A DNA stretch of 64,000 bases, from positions 42,389,528-42,453,527 of the forward strand of contig CM042012.1 in the NCBI GenBank assembly GCA_023525715.1, read 5' to 3'. This DNA comes from Cichorium intybus. Taxonomy: Eukaryota; Streptophyta; Magnoliopsida; Asterales; Asteraceae. Below the pieces are notes generated by a model. The model saw only the letters and a program-made list of their open reading frames with translations. It was not told where the DNA came from and did not search any database. Both the position numbers and the translations under genes were made by a program. Each line of letters opens with the position of its first letter. Position 1 is the first letter of the stretch. Positions 39,919 through 51,966 of the stretch are shown here, piece after piece.

Positions 39919-42804
39919 ACTGGTGTGACAACTAAAAATTTTGAAAGTATAAAACAAAATTTGATACTTAGCGTACTATGGAATGATAGAATTATCAAAT
40001 AAGGTGAAAATTATGGAACTTAGATGGTAAGACCTTTTACTAAGTTAACATGAAGTGTCACTTCATTTAGAAAACTGGTTTTAACGACCCAAGAGCAAAA
40101 AGAGGAATAAATGACTAAAGTGAAATCTTTATTGAACAATCTTTATAAATTAGTATCTCAAAATCAAAAAGGATTTGAGAAAACGTCCTCAAGGAGAGTT
40201 TGGTAATATTTGAGATAATAAAAATTCAGGAAAAAGATTCAAGCCGTTTGGAGTTATAACGAAGAAGTTATGACGGTTTAAATATGGCCAAAAAGTGACA
40301 AAATTGGTCAAATAGTCATGTTAAAGGGTCTGTAACAAAAAATATAGAAAGAATTGGACAAAAGTCAGTAAGGAGAAATTGTTAATCTCTTTCCCAACTT
40401 TCTAAAGGTATAAGGTTTGCAAAATTTGGATATCACATGTGGGAGTTATCGCTAAGGAAAAATCAGGAAAAGTAATAAGTAGTAGTTTGGAAAATATTAC
40501 TAAGGCAAGGACAGGGGTATTTTCGGAAATTTGCTAAATCTGGCCCAAATTAAATCAGCACCCCAAATTAAATTAGCACCCTTCTAGTGTGCGATTACCT
40601 CTCCGATAATCTTAATCACGCATCCACAAATCAGAAATCGGAGAGCCAAAAGAGAGTACAATCACGTGAGGAAAGAGGGAGGTCGATCTAGGGCTTGTTG
40701 GCTGTTGTAGTTCGCATTTTATTACAAGAACCGAAGTAGGAGGCTGCGGCAACAACATTTTTCCGCTGCTGGGAATTGATCGACGGTGGCAGCAGGCCGC
40801 CGGAGTTGTGCGACGGCCGACGGTGGTCGGCGGTGGTGGGATTATAGCTTCAGGTCTAATTATTCACTAATGAAGCTCGAGACAGCTCTCAATTCCAGGT
40901 TTCTCGAGGACTTGGCAGATTCAATTGAAAGGTAAACATTGATTTTGGAACCCTAGTTGGTTTAATCCGAAATTTCTTCAATACATGTTGGATTTGAAGA
41001 TGCTTTTTAATATCTAACACTTTAAGGGTTCAAGAATATACATGAGGTTGTAGTTTTGATATTTTGGTTGATATTCTTGGATGCATGTTGGAAATTTGAA
41101 GTAACTCCTAATATATATGTTGTTGATGGGTTGAAAAACACCAAAGTATCAATAAGTAGTGGAGATTTTTAGATTTTAGTATAAGCTTTCGATGATTAAA
41201 TTGGAATATATGAATTTTAGGTGATGCCAGAAATCATAATTTGGGAATTTGGAAGTTGAAGTATTAATCATGAATTTCTTAAACCAAAAGAGAATCAAGT
41301 GTATATAGGTATATTATACAATTGGGAACTTGTAATTACATGTTAGAAAGTTGTTTAAGACAACGAGTTATATCTCATTATAAAGTTGGAATCATAATAT
41401 GACTAAAATTGTGAAAACTAGTACTTGAGAGATTTGACAGCTTTGACTTTTTCTGTCAAAGTCAAACAGCGAACTAAAAATCAAATTACTTGGAATTGGC
41501 TTGTCATATGGGAAATTGAGTTTGGATATATGATATACTATATGTAATAAGTTAGAAACACTAAAGAATCAACATTATAAAGTTGGTTTGCTAGATAATA
41601 ATCAAATCACAAAAGGAGGGACGAAATTGACTTGTAAAAGTCTAAAATGGGACAAGAACTTGGAAATTGATGTTTGGGAATAAAAAGCTAGTAAAATATG
41701 ATTCATGAGACATGTTTACATTACAAAATGATTATTTTGAATTGGAAATCCAAGCAATTGGTTAAACATCATATAAAGTATCATCTAGTCATAAAAAGAC
41801 TATAATTGGGCTATTTTTAGTTAATTTGCCGTTTTAGGCCTAAAAGGCAAAAGTTTGAGAATTGAAACCAATAATTGAATACTATGATTCCTTGTCATAT
41901 AATTATGCTAAGATTAAAAGAAATAACGAAGTTTGGGTCAAGAAAGAAGGTGTTTTGGTTAAGTTTAAAAATGGATCAAAATAGCCGCGGTTGAACTAAA
42001 AGTTATCGTTTTAGCAAATACGAGCCCGTATGAGTATGAAATGAATTTATATCAACATTTATGTGTTGTTGGGTGGTTTTGGCAACAAAATATGTAAAAA
42101 GTGTGACGTTTAAAAATAATTTTTATTTTTATAATTTTAGCGGCAAAATGCCAAAAATAGAATAAAAGAGCGAAAGGAGGGATGTTTTGACTTCTAACAA
42201 TTTATATTAATTTATACATATGTTGAGATCAGAAAGTTACTAAAATTTCATGTTAAAACCCGCAAAAACACGATTAGGCAAAGTAGGATGCCTAAATAGG
42301 AAAACGGTCAAAAAGTGTCGAAAAGAAAAGTGGTTTAAAAGGTTCCATAAAGCTTGATACATGTTTAAATCACTATTGACATCTATGTGGATGTATAACA
42401 TTGAGTTAAACACAAGTGTACATAAATTTCAGGTTAAGTTGACAAAATGGGACAAAAAGGGCAAAGATGTCCAAAATGGTTATTATGCTTTAATAGTCAT
42501 ACTTAACCATTAGAATGGAATTAGGTAACGACTAGTAGTAGTCAAGAATGATTAGACACATGATATATGTTTAGTTGTCTAATATGTTCTAATCTTCTAC
42601 TAGTTTAATAGAGATTGAAGGACGTTGGAAGCAACGAAATGATAGAGTTATGTGGAGTAGTGTAGCTAGACGTACCTAGCTACTAAGGTGAGTACATGTG
42701 GCATTTTTCCCTCTTTGCGGTACATGGCAAAGTGTTTTTATAGTTTATGTGATTTTCGAGTATGAAATGGTATGCAAGTTTATTTACCTATGACATGATT
42801 TTTA

Positions 42805-43070
42805 AAGTCTTATAACGATTTGAAAGCATGTTTTGGCAATCAAGCCATAACGATTTGAAAGCTAATTGAAAAGTATTTTTGGCATTATGTCACAACGATT
42901 TGAAAGCATGTTTTGGCATTAAGCCCTAACGAATTGAAAAGTGTATTTTGACACAAAGTCACAACGATTTGAAAGCAAGTTTTGGCATTAAGCCACAATG
43001 ATTTGAAAGTACGTTTTGGCAATAAGCCATATTGTTATGAAAGAAAGTTTTGGGCATCTAGCCTCAATGC
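42805..43070 (+). repeat. Short tandem repeats inside the solo LTR (~37-bp unit)
   Basis: About seven copies of CAACGATTTGAAAGCATGTT followed by TTGGCATTAAGCC, with variants. Confidence 0.8.
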
Positions 43071-43222
43071 GTTTTTAATGGACTGGTATTATGATATGAA
43101 ATGCACAGTAATATGAAGTAATGGAAATGTTCTTGTACCCGGGGGATGATGTTCCTGCAAGGGAATCCAGAGGAGTCTACTGGGGTGGTACCAACCCCTT
43201 CGCGAAGTAGATTTCCTAAAAC

Positions 43223-43449
43223 TATATGACGCTAGGGTGGACTGATTATGTTCTTTCCATCCTAGTCCAGACTTGGGGTTAATGCCCTAAGTATAAAAAG
43301 CACGCATGTTGAGATACCAGTCAAAGCATGTCATATGACGCTGAGATGGTTTGATTATGTTCTCACCATCTTAGTCCAGACTTGGGGTATCACCAAGAGT
43401 GATTAAGGCCCTAAGTATAAAAATATTATCATGTTCAAATTCCAGTCAA
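43223..43449 (+). repeat. Duplicated ~110-bp block inside the solo LTR
   Basis: Two copies share ATATGACGCT, TTAGTCCAGACTTGGGGT-type sequence and GCCCTAAGTATAAAAA. Confidence 0.75.
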
Positions 43450-44235
43450 CCTAAAGGAAAGAAAAAGAAAAACATTGTGTTTCAAGTTTTCTTACTTGAT
43501 TGTTTAAAGGACTTTGAAAGCAAAATATTTTTACATGACGTACGAAAGGTTTTGACAACTAGTGTCATTATATGAAAACTGTTCATAAAGGTTTGAACAC
43601 CAGTCAAGTTTAAGTAATGAAAGTTTTATAATGACAAACTTTTTATGAAAGGCTTTAAAAGCAAAGCGATGATATGTTTCAGTTATAGTGATTTTAACAG
43701 CAAGTGTTATGATATGATTTGATTACAAAGGTTTTGAAATGATATATGATATGTTTATAAATGTTTTGTGTCCAAACCCATGTAGCTCACGAGACGTTTT
43801 CGTCTTACTTATTTTATTTTATGCCATGTATTCCAGGTTCTAGACACGAGGGTTAGAAGCAAGTAGATGACCCGAAGGAATTGAGATTTTAGTTGGAGTG
43901 GACTTTGGCAGATGAAATGGTTAGTAATCCTAACTTGCTTTCTATGGTTTAGTTTGATATGAAGTTGTAACCCCCGTAGTTGTTCAAACACTTGTACAAC
44001 TTAAATGTTTTTGTTTGGACCAAATTTTTAAGACATGACATGAGGTCATGAGAAAAGTTTTAAAGCTTGACAATTTGTTCTATAAAGAAACATGGTTTTC
44101 GAAATATGAGATTTTCTTTTATACCGAGTTTAATAATATACTACACTAGTTAATGCGCTTTTGGCATTAATGCGCTTTTGATGTTATTACGCTTTTCAAA
44201 AAAAAAGGGGACAAATTTTGGGGCGTTACAAGTGG

Positions 44236-44520
44236 ACCTTGTCGTATATTTATGGGCGTTAATGGCCCTATTTTTGCAAGGGATGTATGTCTAGACATAT
44301 TCTCAACTCAACTCAACTATTAACCTAGGACACTAGGTTCTAACCCAAGCCAATTCCATGTTAGGCTGATGGGGAACCAACAAGCACGACTAAGCACTTC
44401 GAAACGATCAATAACCTCACAACTAATAGACTAGTGAGATAACGAAGATAATGCTGAGAAACACGAGGATATGAAGTGGTTCACTCGATGATGAGCCGAG
44501 CTACCTCCACTGTGAGAAAC
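44236..44520. other. Continuation of the sequence interrupted by the solo LTR
   Basis: It begins with the ~60-bp repeat type seen at 39600-39918. No gene seen. Confidence 0.4.
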
Positions 44521-44523
44521 TAA

Positions 44524-45017
44524 GGGTGCGTTTGGTTGTGGAAAATTTTCTAGTTTTCCAAGAAAAATGAAAAGCTGGAAAATGCGTTTGGTTAATCAAA
44601 ATTTCCAAAATTTTTCTAGAAAATGAAAATTTTCCATTTTCCAAAATTACATAGAACTTAGAAACTCAAAATTATTGTTTTCCAAACGTTTCTATTCCAA
44701 ATTTTTCCAAAAATACAATACCTCCACACATATTCTACCCATCTCACCCACCCCACCCTACCCCCACCCAGCACCCTACCCCACGCCACCCCACCCTAAC
44801 CTCAACCCCGCCCTTACCCACCCTCCCACCCACCCTACCCCACCCCACACCAACCACCCACCCCCACGCGTTTTCTAATTTTCTAAAACGGAAAACGAAA
44901 ACTCAATTAGATTAACCAAACGCATTTTCTACTGAAAATGAAAACGAAAACACCACTCCATTTTTCTGAAAATGAAAATGGAAAACAGAAAACACTTTTC
45001 CGCAACCAAACGCACCC
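44524..45017. mobile_element. Tourist-like MITE (PIF/Harbinger group)
   Basis: The inverted ends are GGGTGCGTTTGGTTGTGG on the left and the inverse (CCGCAACCAAACGCACCC) on the right, with TAA target duplications at 44521-44523 and 45018-45020. A second inverted pair (GCGTTTGGTTAATC at 44584; GATTAACCAAACGC at about 44910) lies inside. The centre is strikingly C-rich (44735-44870); the proline-rich ORF there is an artefact. Confidence 0.9.
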
Positions 45018-45020
45018 TAA

Positions 45021-48000
45021 GAGATTTACATTGATAAGCTTCAATATTTTACAATAGATTCTACGACTACCACCTACACAATTTTCACAATCTGAACATT
45101 GGACATACAACATTATGTAAGGGAATGAGATGCATCTATAGTAAGGTTGAATACATATGGTCTTGGGTGGGTTAGGCCTGGAGCACCTAGTCGACTTTAC
45201 AGCCTGTAATGTGACCATACCTTGCTCCCCATGTTGTCCTAACACATTGATACTTGTGCTTATGCGTATTCCCAAGATAGTTCGGATAGCTTATGTGACA
45301 ACACATTAATGCTGGGTCCAACCAAAGACTCCTTCTTTGGTTGGATAACCCCCCATCGGTCTTTGGTTAAGTAATATGCACCTGGTCGAGATTATGTAAC
45401 TGTCTGGCTATGCTTCTGCACTTTTGTCAAACCACACTTCGGTCAGGAAATAAATCTTCCGACTAAGAAAAGTCTTCCGTCTACACTGAACTTCGGTCAG
45501 AAGACACTACGGTCTCACCTTCTTCTGCTGTTGATGCATTCACTCATGTGACCATAGCCCAAGCTATTGTTGTCATGGTGAACTGCGGTCCATAGAAGAT
45601 GTTGGTGATGGGCTTCCTCTAACAAGGTTCTTTAGTCTGAATGCAATTCTCTCTTTATCACAATTCTTCGGTCTGGTAACCTCATCGGTCTGAGGACCTC
45701 CTCGGTTACCAACATCTTCTACTGTCTATCTTGATGTCTTTCTTCGCATGCCCAATCTGAGGGTATATCGTCTGATCCGGACGAGACACGCCTTGCCTGG
45801 TCCTGTTGATCCAAATATCTTAGGATCAAATCCCTTTGATGATCTACTAAAAAAGTGTTGATGTCATTATGGGTGAGATGCACCCGACTCGTGATACTTC
45901 TTCTAACTATCGATCTGCTTCGGTTAGTCTTACCATAGTGAAGAACTTTCTTAACCAAGAACTGAGGATCCCTCCGAGGCACGGACCTCAACAGCACCGA
46001 CATGTCTTCGCCTATGTCTCTCATTGCTTCGGAAAACTGATCCTGTTCGGTTATTTGGACTTCCTCGATTCAGATTAGGCCCCACACTTGGTCAATATGT
46101 CATTCAATCCATTCTCAACATGATGTTATATCATGGCAACACACTAAGAATCTCAACACAAGCATACATCAACAGTGTATATCAACAATGACATGTATCC
46201 AACTTAATGTGATAATATTTACTCACGTTGGCACTTGATTCACTAGCTAAAACAAGTTTCTTGTCTTGAATGCCCTTTTTCTCTTCATCCCTTTCTCTTG
46301 GAACTTGTCACGACGATTCTATACAACTCATATTAACACATAGCATTATGAGTTTAAATGGCAACTATTTCATTACTCTTATCTGAATTGTTGTTAGGTA
46401 CTCATTAAGGTCATGACTTAATCCAGTAAGTCAAAAGTTTGGATGTCCCATAATTCATAACTTGGGATCTCATCATAACTCTCAAGTTTCAAGAATACAT
46501 ATTCCAATCACTCTTTCTTAGTCATGACTGTTGTTCATGATCATTGATAAGAGTTTTATTCCAAGCTTGGTGATATATCAACCACTTTTAGCAAAATTTC
46601 AATCCATGATGAATTCTAGTTTAATAAATGATTTCTCATAGTTTACATGTTTTATAATCATCAAGATACAAAATATGCTTATAATCTCCCCTTTGCTCAA
46701 CTTATGAGAAATTAGGGTTCATAGCATCATCATCTATGAATTGAATTTACTCAGATAAAATATGAGAGGACGAGATATTACCTTGATCTAGGCTCTTTAC
46801 AATAAAATACTCTTCACAACTTCAACACACACACACACACATACTAGTTTCACCAAGAACACACATACACAAGTTCTTGAGAGAGTTTGAGGGACCTAGC
46901 AATTGATTTGTGGGATGAAAGCACCCTGATATGAAGTGTTTTCATTGGGTCAAACGGTGACCTAATGGGTCAACCCATTTTAAGCCTAGTTGGACAAGTT
47001 AAAATCACACTTGTCCACTGCCCAGGAAACGTATCAAGTTCAACACCATAACATGTCGTGTTGTATCGGTGTTATAACCAATTACATCAACATAATATAC
47101 CATGTTTTCATATTATAACAATATACTTTTGAGAACGCGATACGTACTCCATATGAACACGTCGCATTCTGACGGTAGAAAAATTCCCAACCCCCTTGTT
47201 TAGCAAGTTTCCATCAATTTCCTAATTCTTAACTCTTTAGCTAAAAATTCAGTTTCAATGTCTATAAATGTATATAATAACATATATTTACATACTCAAA
47301 CAATAAAATCTCAAAATGAGATTAAATTCCAACAAAATGACCAAGCTGTCCTTATGGTCAAATTGTTTTATTAGCATAGGTTTTGCAACTCTATTTCACA
47401 TATTGTTAGTTCATAATTATACATAAATTTTTGGTTATCATAATGTTCAAATCAAGTCTAGTCTTCGTATCTATGTTCTTTAATGGTTATGCGGATGATA
47501 TAAATGAGATGAAACTATATATTCTCCATTAAGAACTTAATATTTGAATTAGTGGATTTAGAATGAATTTATAGGTTAGCATTTGGGCTTCTATAGGTGA
47601 TCATTAAGTACCATAAAGGTCTAGAAGTTGAAGACAAGTAGTAATTCTATTGAGGTGAGTAATTCCAAGGGTACACGGCTCTACAATCCAATTTTTGTTA
47701 AAGTTGTTTCTAAACTTAGTTGTTATCCTTTGTTTGCTATGTGAATTGCATATTACTTGATGCATTTCATTAAAAAAACCATTTTTACAAGGGTTTCTAC
47801 CTAGAAATGTGTATTGGTTTGGAATTTACTTTGCTCATTCATTGTGTGCATTTATATGTAGGATGGGGTTTAACTTGTGTGATACCCATGCATCTTTGGG
47901 GAAATAACATCCAATTTTTGTGAGTTGTTATGAAGTTATATGAGACTGGGAATGGACATTGCAAACCCATTCCATGGATGACATGTTTAATTGTAACATG

Positions 48001-48618
48001 TCTACCCTAAAACTTTTCGGTGATAAACGATTTTGCCTCAACAACGATTGTAAGCAATATGTTATCCGGTTTTTGTCAAACCATTGTGACCCTAGTGAAA
48101 GGGACTTGTTGGAGAGTAGAAGACTTGGGATTGGGTTTAGAAACATATGCATTGTATTCATATTTTTTGTTTGTTTGTGAAAAGTTTACTTTAGATGCTT
48201 ATTATCCCTAACTACTTACAAGTATAAAAATATTTTGGAAATATTTTGGCATACATAATTTTGGAAATACTTGGATATAAATAGTTTTGGAAATATATCG
48301 GGAATTTGACTAGTAAATAAAACGTGTATTTATGAAATTTGAAAAAGTTCAATAAAAATATCTTTAAAATATTATTTCTTTTGTGAAAAATGGTATCAAA
48401 ATTAGAGTATAGATAGTCGGCCTCTTTTACTAGCACTATTTTTTGCTTTACTACTAGTATTTGTTTTCTATAAGTTTGCCGATCTTTCCTTTCAATTATA
48501 CTGCTCATATCTTCTTTTTCTTCTTTAGTCACAATACACTGCTTATTAATCATTGTGAACTGACGTTTCATATGCGATATCATTTATTATGGATCTTAAG
48601 TATTGTTGTTGTATGTTG
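45021..48618. other. Unassigned repeat-rich region
   Basis: No gene recognised. 45300-45760 is rich in CTTCGGTC-type short repeats, as in some LTRs. An antisense frame at 45719-46024 (101 codons, charged) lacks a known domain but could be a gag remnant. A (CA)n tract lies at 46826-46843. The ORFs at 47928-48583 show no family signature. Confidence 0.4.
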
Positions 48619-48621
48619 TTA

Positions 48622-50394
48622 GGCTATAAGGAGTGGTGCTTCCAACATTTGGGAGGCAAGCACGCCACGTAGGCGTCACGTAGATTTTGTTGGCAACACC
48701 GGTTTTCTTGTGACACTCAAGGGATGAAACGTTGGCAACATATTTTTTTTTAATTTAAAAAATTCATATTTTAAATAAAAAAATAAAACATAACATATTT
48801 TAATTTAAAATAAAACACACCAAATACCATTTCATTAAAATAAAAAAGACAAATAACATAAAGTCCTACGAAATTAAAAGTTCGAAATTTAAAATGAAAT
48901 AAAACCGTCGCTACTAAAAAAACTACAAATTATATTTCTTGCGGATTTGGTCATTGAGCGCCATCGCGGCGTCGTAATGCGCCCCTTTTAGGTGACTAAC
49001 ATCTTGCAAAAACATTTGCATTTCCGCTAGCCGGGTGTTTTCTTGCCATTGATTATCCAACGACGTGCGCAAACCTCTAAACTCGTCGCGCATTTCTTCA
49101 TATTGTTCCATCCGAGGACCCGCGGAAGAAGTGGATGAGGTCGCCTTCCCTTTTCTTTTTGCCCGGTCCCGACCCATCGGACGTGGAGGCGGTGATGGTT
49201 CCACTTCTTCAACTTCGTCAACGTCATCGTTAAGGTTGACGCCGATATGACCATCCGAAGAAACGTGATATGAGCCCGACTTCGATGTTTTGCTTCTTTT
49301 GGAGCTCGAACCACCACCAAATTCCAACTTAAAGACTTGTTCCCATTTTTGGCTATGACGAACAACATTCCAAGCGTGTGGAAATTTAAACGGCTTGACG
49401 TTGTCGTCTCGGTACATGTAGTTGGCTTTCTCCAAAATACTCGACTCGCTTTCTCCACTCCTCCATTGATTCACCAAATTAATGTAAATGGCGTTGAAAG
49501 CCATAACACATTTGTTCATGTTGTTCCACTTCGTGTTGCATTGATCTTTGTTGCGGTAAGAGTTCCCTTTCTTCATGCCTTTGCGGAAACGCCTCGTCAC
49601 GCGAAACCAAAACCGATCACGTTGTTGATTTTTGCCCGTTTTTGGATCCTCGGACACATCGACCCATGCACGGGCTAACTCCGTCTCTTCTTGAACCGTC
49701 CACTTTGTACTTGCGGCCCGTCCTCTTCTTTGCGTAGGTTGGGGCTCCTCCGCTTCGGATGACGAATCCGAATTTTCCACCGCATTCTCGTTTTGCGGCT
49801 CCTCGGGCTCGGGATCGGTTTGTATTGGTGCTTGCTCGGGTGGGCTTCGGGTTTGTTGGAAATTGAAGTTGGCCGATGACGATTGTGGAAACGGATTGAA
49901 GCTTTGTTGAAAAAGTTGTTGTGGTATTATCCCGTATTGCGGATAAAATGGTGAACCGCTCAACATCGGGTTTGGCGAATACATCGGACCCTCGAATTGT
50001 GGACGATACGGTGACGGAGACGACGGATCGTACCCAAAAATGTTTGGGTTGTTTTGCGGATTGTTGGAGGGATTGTTGGAAGCCATTTTTTAAACCTTTT
50101 TTGAACTCAAGAGAGTAAGTTTATGTGTAAAAAATCTGATCAAAGTGTGTATATATATAGAGTAAAGAGGGTGTTGAGTTAAAAAAAAAAAGTAAATTTT
50201 TTTTTTTTAAAAAGTCGACCGTTTTCAACGGTCAAAGGCTCAATTCTCGACATATTCCACAGAGAGAGAAACGGCAAAGGCATGCCGCTCCACTCTTGCC
50301 GCTGAACCTTGCCGCACCTGGGGGCGGTGTTGCCGCCGGCAAAAGGCCTCCACGTCGGATGCCTCCGGCAAATTTGAAGCCACTCCGTGCAGCC
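48622..50394 (-). mobile_element. Non-autonomous PIF/Harbinger element with intact ORF1
   Basis: Target duplication TTA at 48619-48621 and 50395-50397. The inverted ends are GGCTATAAGGAGTGG (left) and, inverted, GGCTGCACGGAGTGG (right), with further similarity inside (GGAGGCA, CACGT). The only gene is the Myb/SANT-like ORF at 48923-50086. There is no transposase, so mobility would depend on one supplied elsewhere. It lies 258 bases beyond the stop codon of the MSBP gene. Confidence 0.88.
48923..50086 (-). CDS. Harbinger ORF1: Myb/SANT-like (trihelix-like) DNA-binding protein
   Basis: The gene is a single exon of 387 residues. The first ~115 residues are rich in Pro, Asn, Ser and Gln, with an acidic stretch and QRRGR just before the folded part. 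The Myb/SANT-like domain spans about 131-260: TKWTVQEETELARAWVDV, then FWFRVTRRF, CNTKWNNMNKCVMAFNAIY and FPHAWNVVRHSQKW. A basic, serine-rich segment follows (KRSKTSKSGS, about 268), then an acidic patch, a KRKGK nuclear-type signal and a C-terminal helical region (about 330-387). Such proteins are often listed in plants as 'glutathione S-transferase T3-like', a misleading name. In Harbinger elements ORF1 helps bring transposase to the ends. No stop or frameshift is seen, so it could still be expressed. The 143-codon frame at 49027-49458 is an other-frame reading. Confidence 0.85.
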   Translation of the reverse strand: MASNNPSNNPQNNPNIFGYDPSSPSPYRPQFEGPMYSPNPMLSGSPFYPQYGIIPQQLFQQSFNPFPQSSSANFNFQQTRSPPEQAPIQTDPEPEEPQNENAVENSDSSSEAEEPQPTQRRGRAASTKWTVQEETELARAWVDVSEDPKTGKNQQRDRFWFRVTRRFRKGMKKGNSYRNKDQCNTKWNNMNKCVMAFNAIYINLVNQWRSGESESSILEKANYMYRDDNVKPFKFPHAWNVVRHSQKWEQVFKLEFGGGSSSKRSKTSKSGSYHVSSDGHIGVNLNDDVDEVEEVEPSPPPRPMGRDRAKRKGKATSSTSSAGPRMEQYEEMRDEFRGLRTSLDNQWQENTRLAEMQMFLQDVSHLKGAHYDAAMALNDQIRKKYNL

Positions 50395-50397
50395 TTA

Positions 50398-50654
50398 GAA
50401 ATCACTTTGTAAAATTTGTGAAAAAAAAAACAAAAAAACAAAAACTCCTTCAAAGAAAGACAACCACAATTCTACACGCCATATGGAATCACTCATTTTG
50501 AAACAAAAAAGAAATAGTAGAAACACTGAATGATGTAACATATCATAGTCGTCATATTATGCCAAATAATATGATTATAAATCAGCCACAATACAAGAAG
50601 TCGTAATCATGGACACCCATATACTACAAATTCCTCAAGGCATCACAAACAATA
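50398..50654. other. 3' flank of the MSBP gene
   Basis: Likely contains the 3' UTR of the MSBP gene. No other feature seen. Confidence 0.5.
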
Positions 50655-51794
50655 TCACTCCTTTTTGTCTTCAACTGTGGTCTCTTCCTCGGTTTTACCG
50701 ACTGCAATTTCTGATGGAACATGGTCAGCTGGCTCGGCTTGAGTTAACTCAGCTGGTTCAGCTTGAGTTGACTCGGATTGAGTTGACTCAGCTGGTTGAT
50801 CGGAGGTTGTTGACTCAGGTTCTGGTTTCTTGATGGTTCCCACCTTCACATACTTGCTCATGAACTTGTATTCCCAATCTTGCAACGCTTCAAGCTCGAA
50901 TACACCAAGACCTGTGAGATCGCCATTCAAATCGCTATCTTCAAATGACATTTTTGCAAGAGCTCTACTTGCATCCTTTCCCGCAAACAATGCATATGGT
51001 CCACCTGGACCATAAAACATCCTGGAAGAAAACAGTTTCAGTATGTTAATTTACAGAAAAGTCGTCAAGTTTTCTAGAAGTAGCATCAGGGGAATCAATA
51101 CGGAAGCACAATGATAACGCAGCAAGAATAGTATCAAAGATAGCCGATAAGATCAAAAGGGTCAGCGAAAAATCACTAATTGATGCCCAGATTATAAGCT
51201 TAATACATGAACCCAAATCCAATGAAAAAACCCTAATGTTGACTATACTCGTTCGTCATGTCAACGGAATTCGTGTTCCTTAGATACGTGAAAAAAAGGA
51301 GGAGAACCAGTTAATTTGTAAAGATTATGCCGATTTTAAAAAGGTGAAGCAGCAGAAATTGATATAAAAACAGAAAGGGAACTGGAAAGAGACGAAGATA
51401 ATTACTTACCAGCAACCCAAATTCAATCAGAAACGTGAAATTCGATTGTGCTTAATCAAAATACGATTTTAATGGCATACCTGCTTTGTGAGACATCGTA
51501 GATCTGGCCCTTGATCGCCATAAGGAGAGGCTTCTTAGGATCGTTGCCGTCGTAGGCTTTCAACTCCTCCTCGGAAATCTCGCCAAGCTGAACTGGCGGC
51601 GGGAGAGGTTGCATTTCTTCTTCGAATGATCTAGACCTCTGTTGTGGATGATGATCGGAGGATCCACCGAATACACCGGAGACGACATAGTAGCCGGCGA
51701 GACCCAAAGCGACTACGGTGACGAAAGTTGTCGGAGATAGTCCGGTGTAAGCGGTTATGGCTTCTTTAAGAGTCTCCAACAGTTCCACAGCCAT
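50655..51794 (-). CDS. Membrane steroid-binding protein (MSBP/MAPR, cytochrome b5-like), two exons
   Basis: Exons are 51794-51481 and 51021-50655, joined in phase through AG|G with a GT-AG intron of 459 bases, giving 226 residues. A transmembrane helix lies at about residues 23-43 (TFVTVVALGLAGYYVVSGV). The cytochrome b5-like haem/steroid-binding domain follows at about 72-170 (ISEEELKAYDG, LLMAIKGQIYDV, FYGPGGPYALFAGKDASRAL, LQDWEYKFMSKY). The acidic tail repeats the pattern TQ(A/S)E. In Arabidopsis such proteins are anchored in plasma-membrane/endosomal or ER membranes, bind steroids and modulate brassinosteroid signalling or organise P450 enzymes. Length and order are typical and the gene looks intact. 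Mobile elements lie close on both sides. Which of the MSBP paralogues it corresponds to is not resolved. Confidence 0.95.
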
Positions 51795-51966
51795 GATTGA
51801 TGATCTTCTTCTGTGTCGAAGAGAGGAAAAGAGGTGTTTGCTAATAAGAAGTAGCTACTTGTACCGATTTTTATGGATTCATAGATTTCAGGGTTTTGGT
51901 CGTACTGTGTAAGTCGGTAAGTGTGTATACGAATAACTAGCGAAAGGGCATTGACTATCAATGCTA
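51795..51966 (-). promoter_or_regulatory. Proximal promoter/5' UTR of MSBP, truncated by mobile DNA
   Basis: Only 172 bases separate the MSBP ATG from the Mutator-like element. The stretch contains CT-rich 5'-leader-like sequence on the minus strand and no obvious TATA box. Confidence 0.5.

Larger units (their letters stand above)
39919..44235 (+). mobile_element. Solo LTR of about 4.3 kb (Gypsy-like) with target duplication
   Basis: The LTR proper runs 39924-44230, from TGTGACAACTAAAAATTTTG to GGGGCGTTACA. ACTGG (39919-39923) and AGTGG (44231-44235) form a 5-bp duplication with one mismatch, and the outside repeat array continues across the insertion. There is no coding frame over the whole length and no primer-binding site. 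It contains a possible exon end GAAAG|GTAAAC (40932), a donor GTGAGT at 42688 and an acceptor TATTCCAG ending at 43836. A solo LTR arises by recombination between the two LTRs of a full element; a very long noncoding element is the alternative. Confidence 0.6.

Noticed and set aside
44675..44878. Proline/threonine/histidine-rich ORF
   Set aside because: Lies wholly in the C-rich core of the Tourist MITE.
45719..46024. 101-codon charged ORF that might be a gag or zinc-finger fragment
   Set aside because: No motif could be matched; kept only as a remark in the unassigned region.
48212..48583. 123-codon antisense ORF
   Set aside because: AT-rich, Lys/Ile/Tyr/Phe composition expected by chance, no family match.
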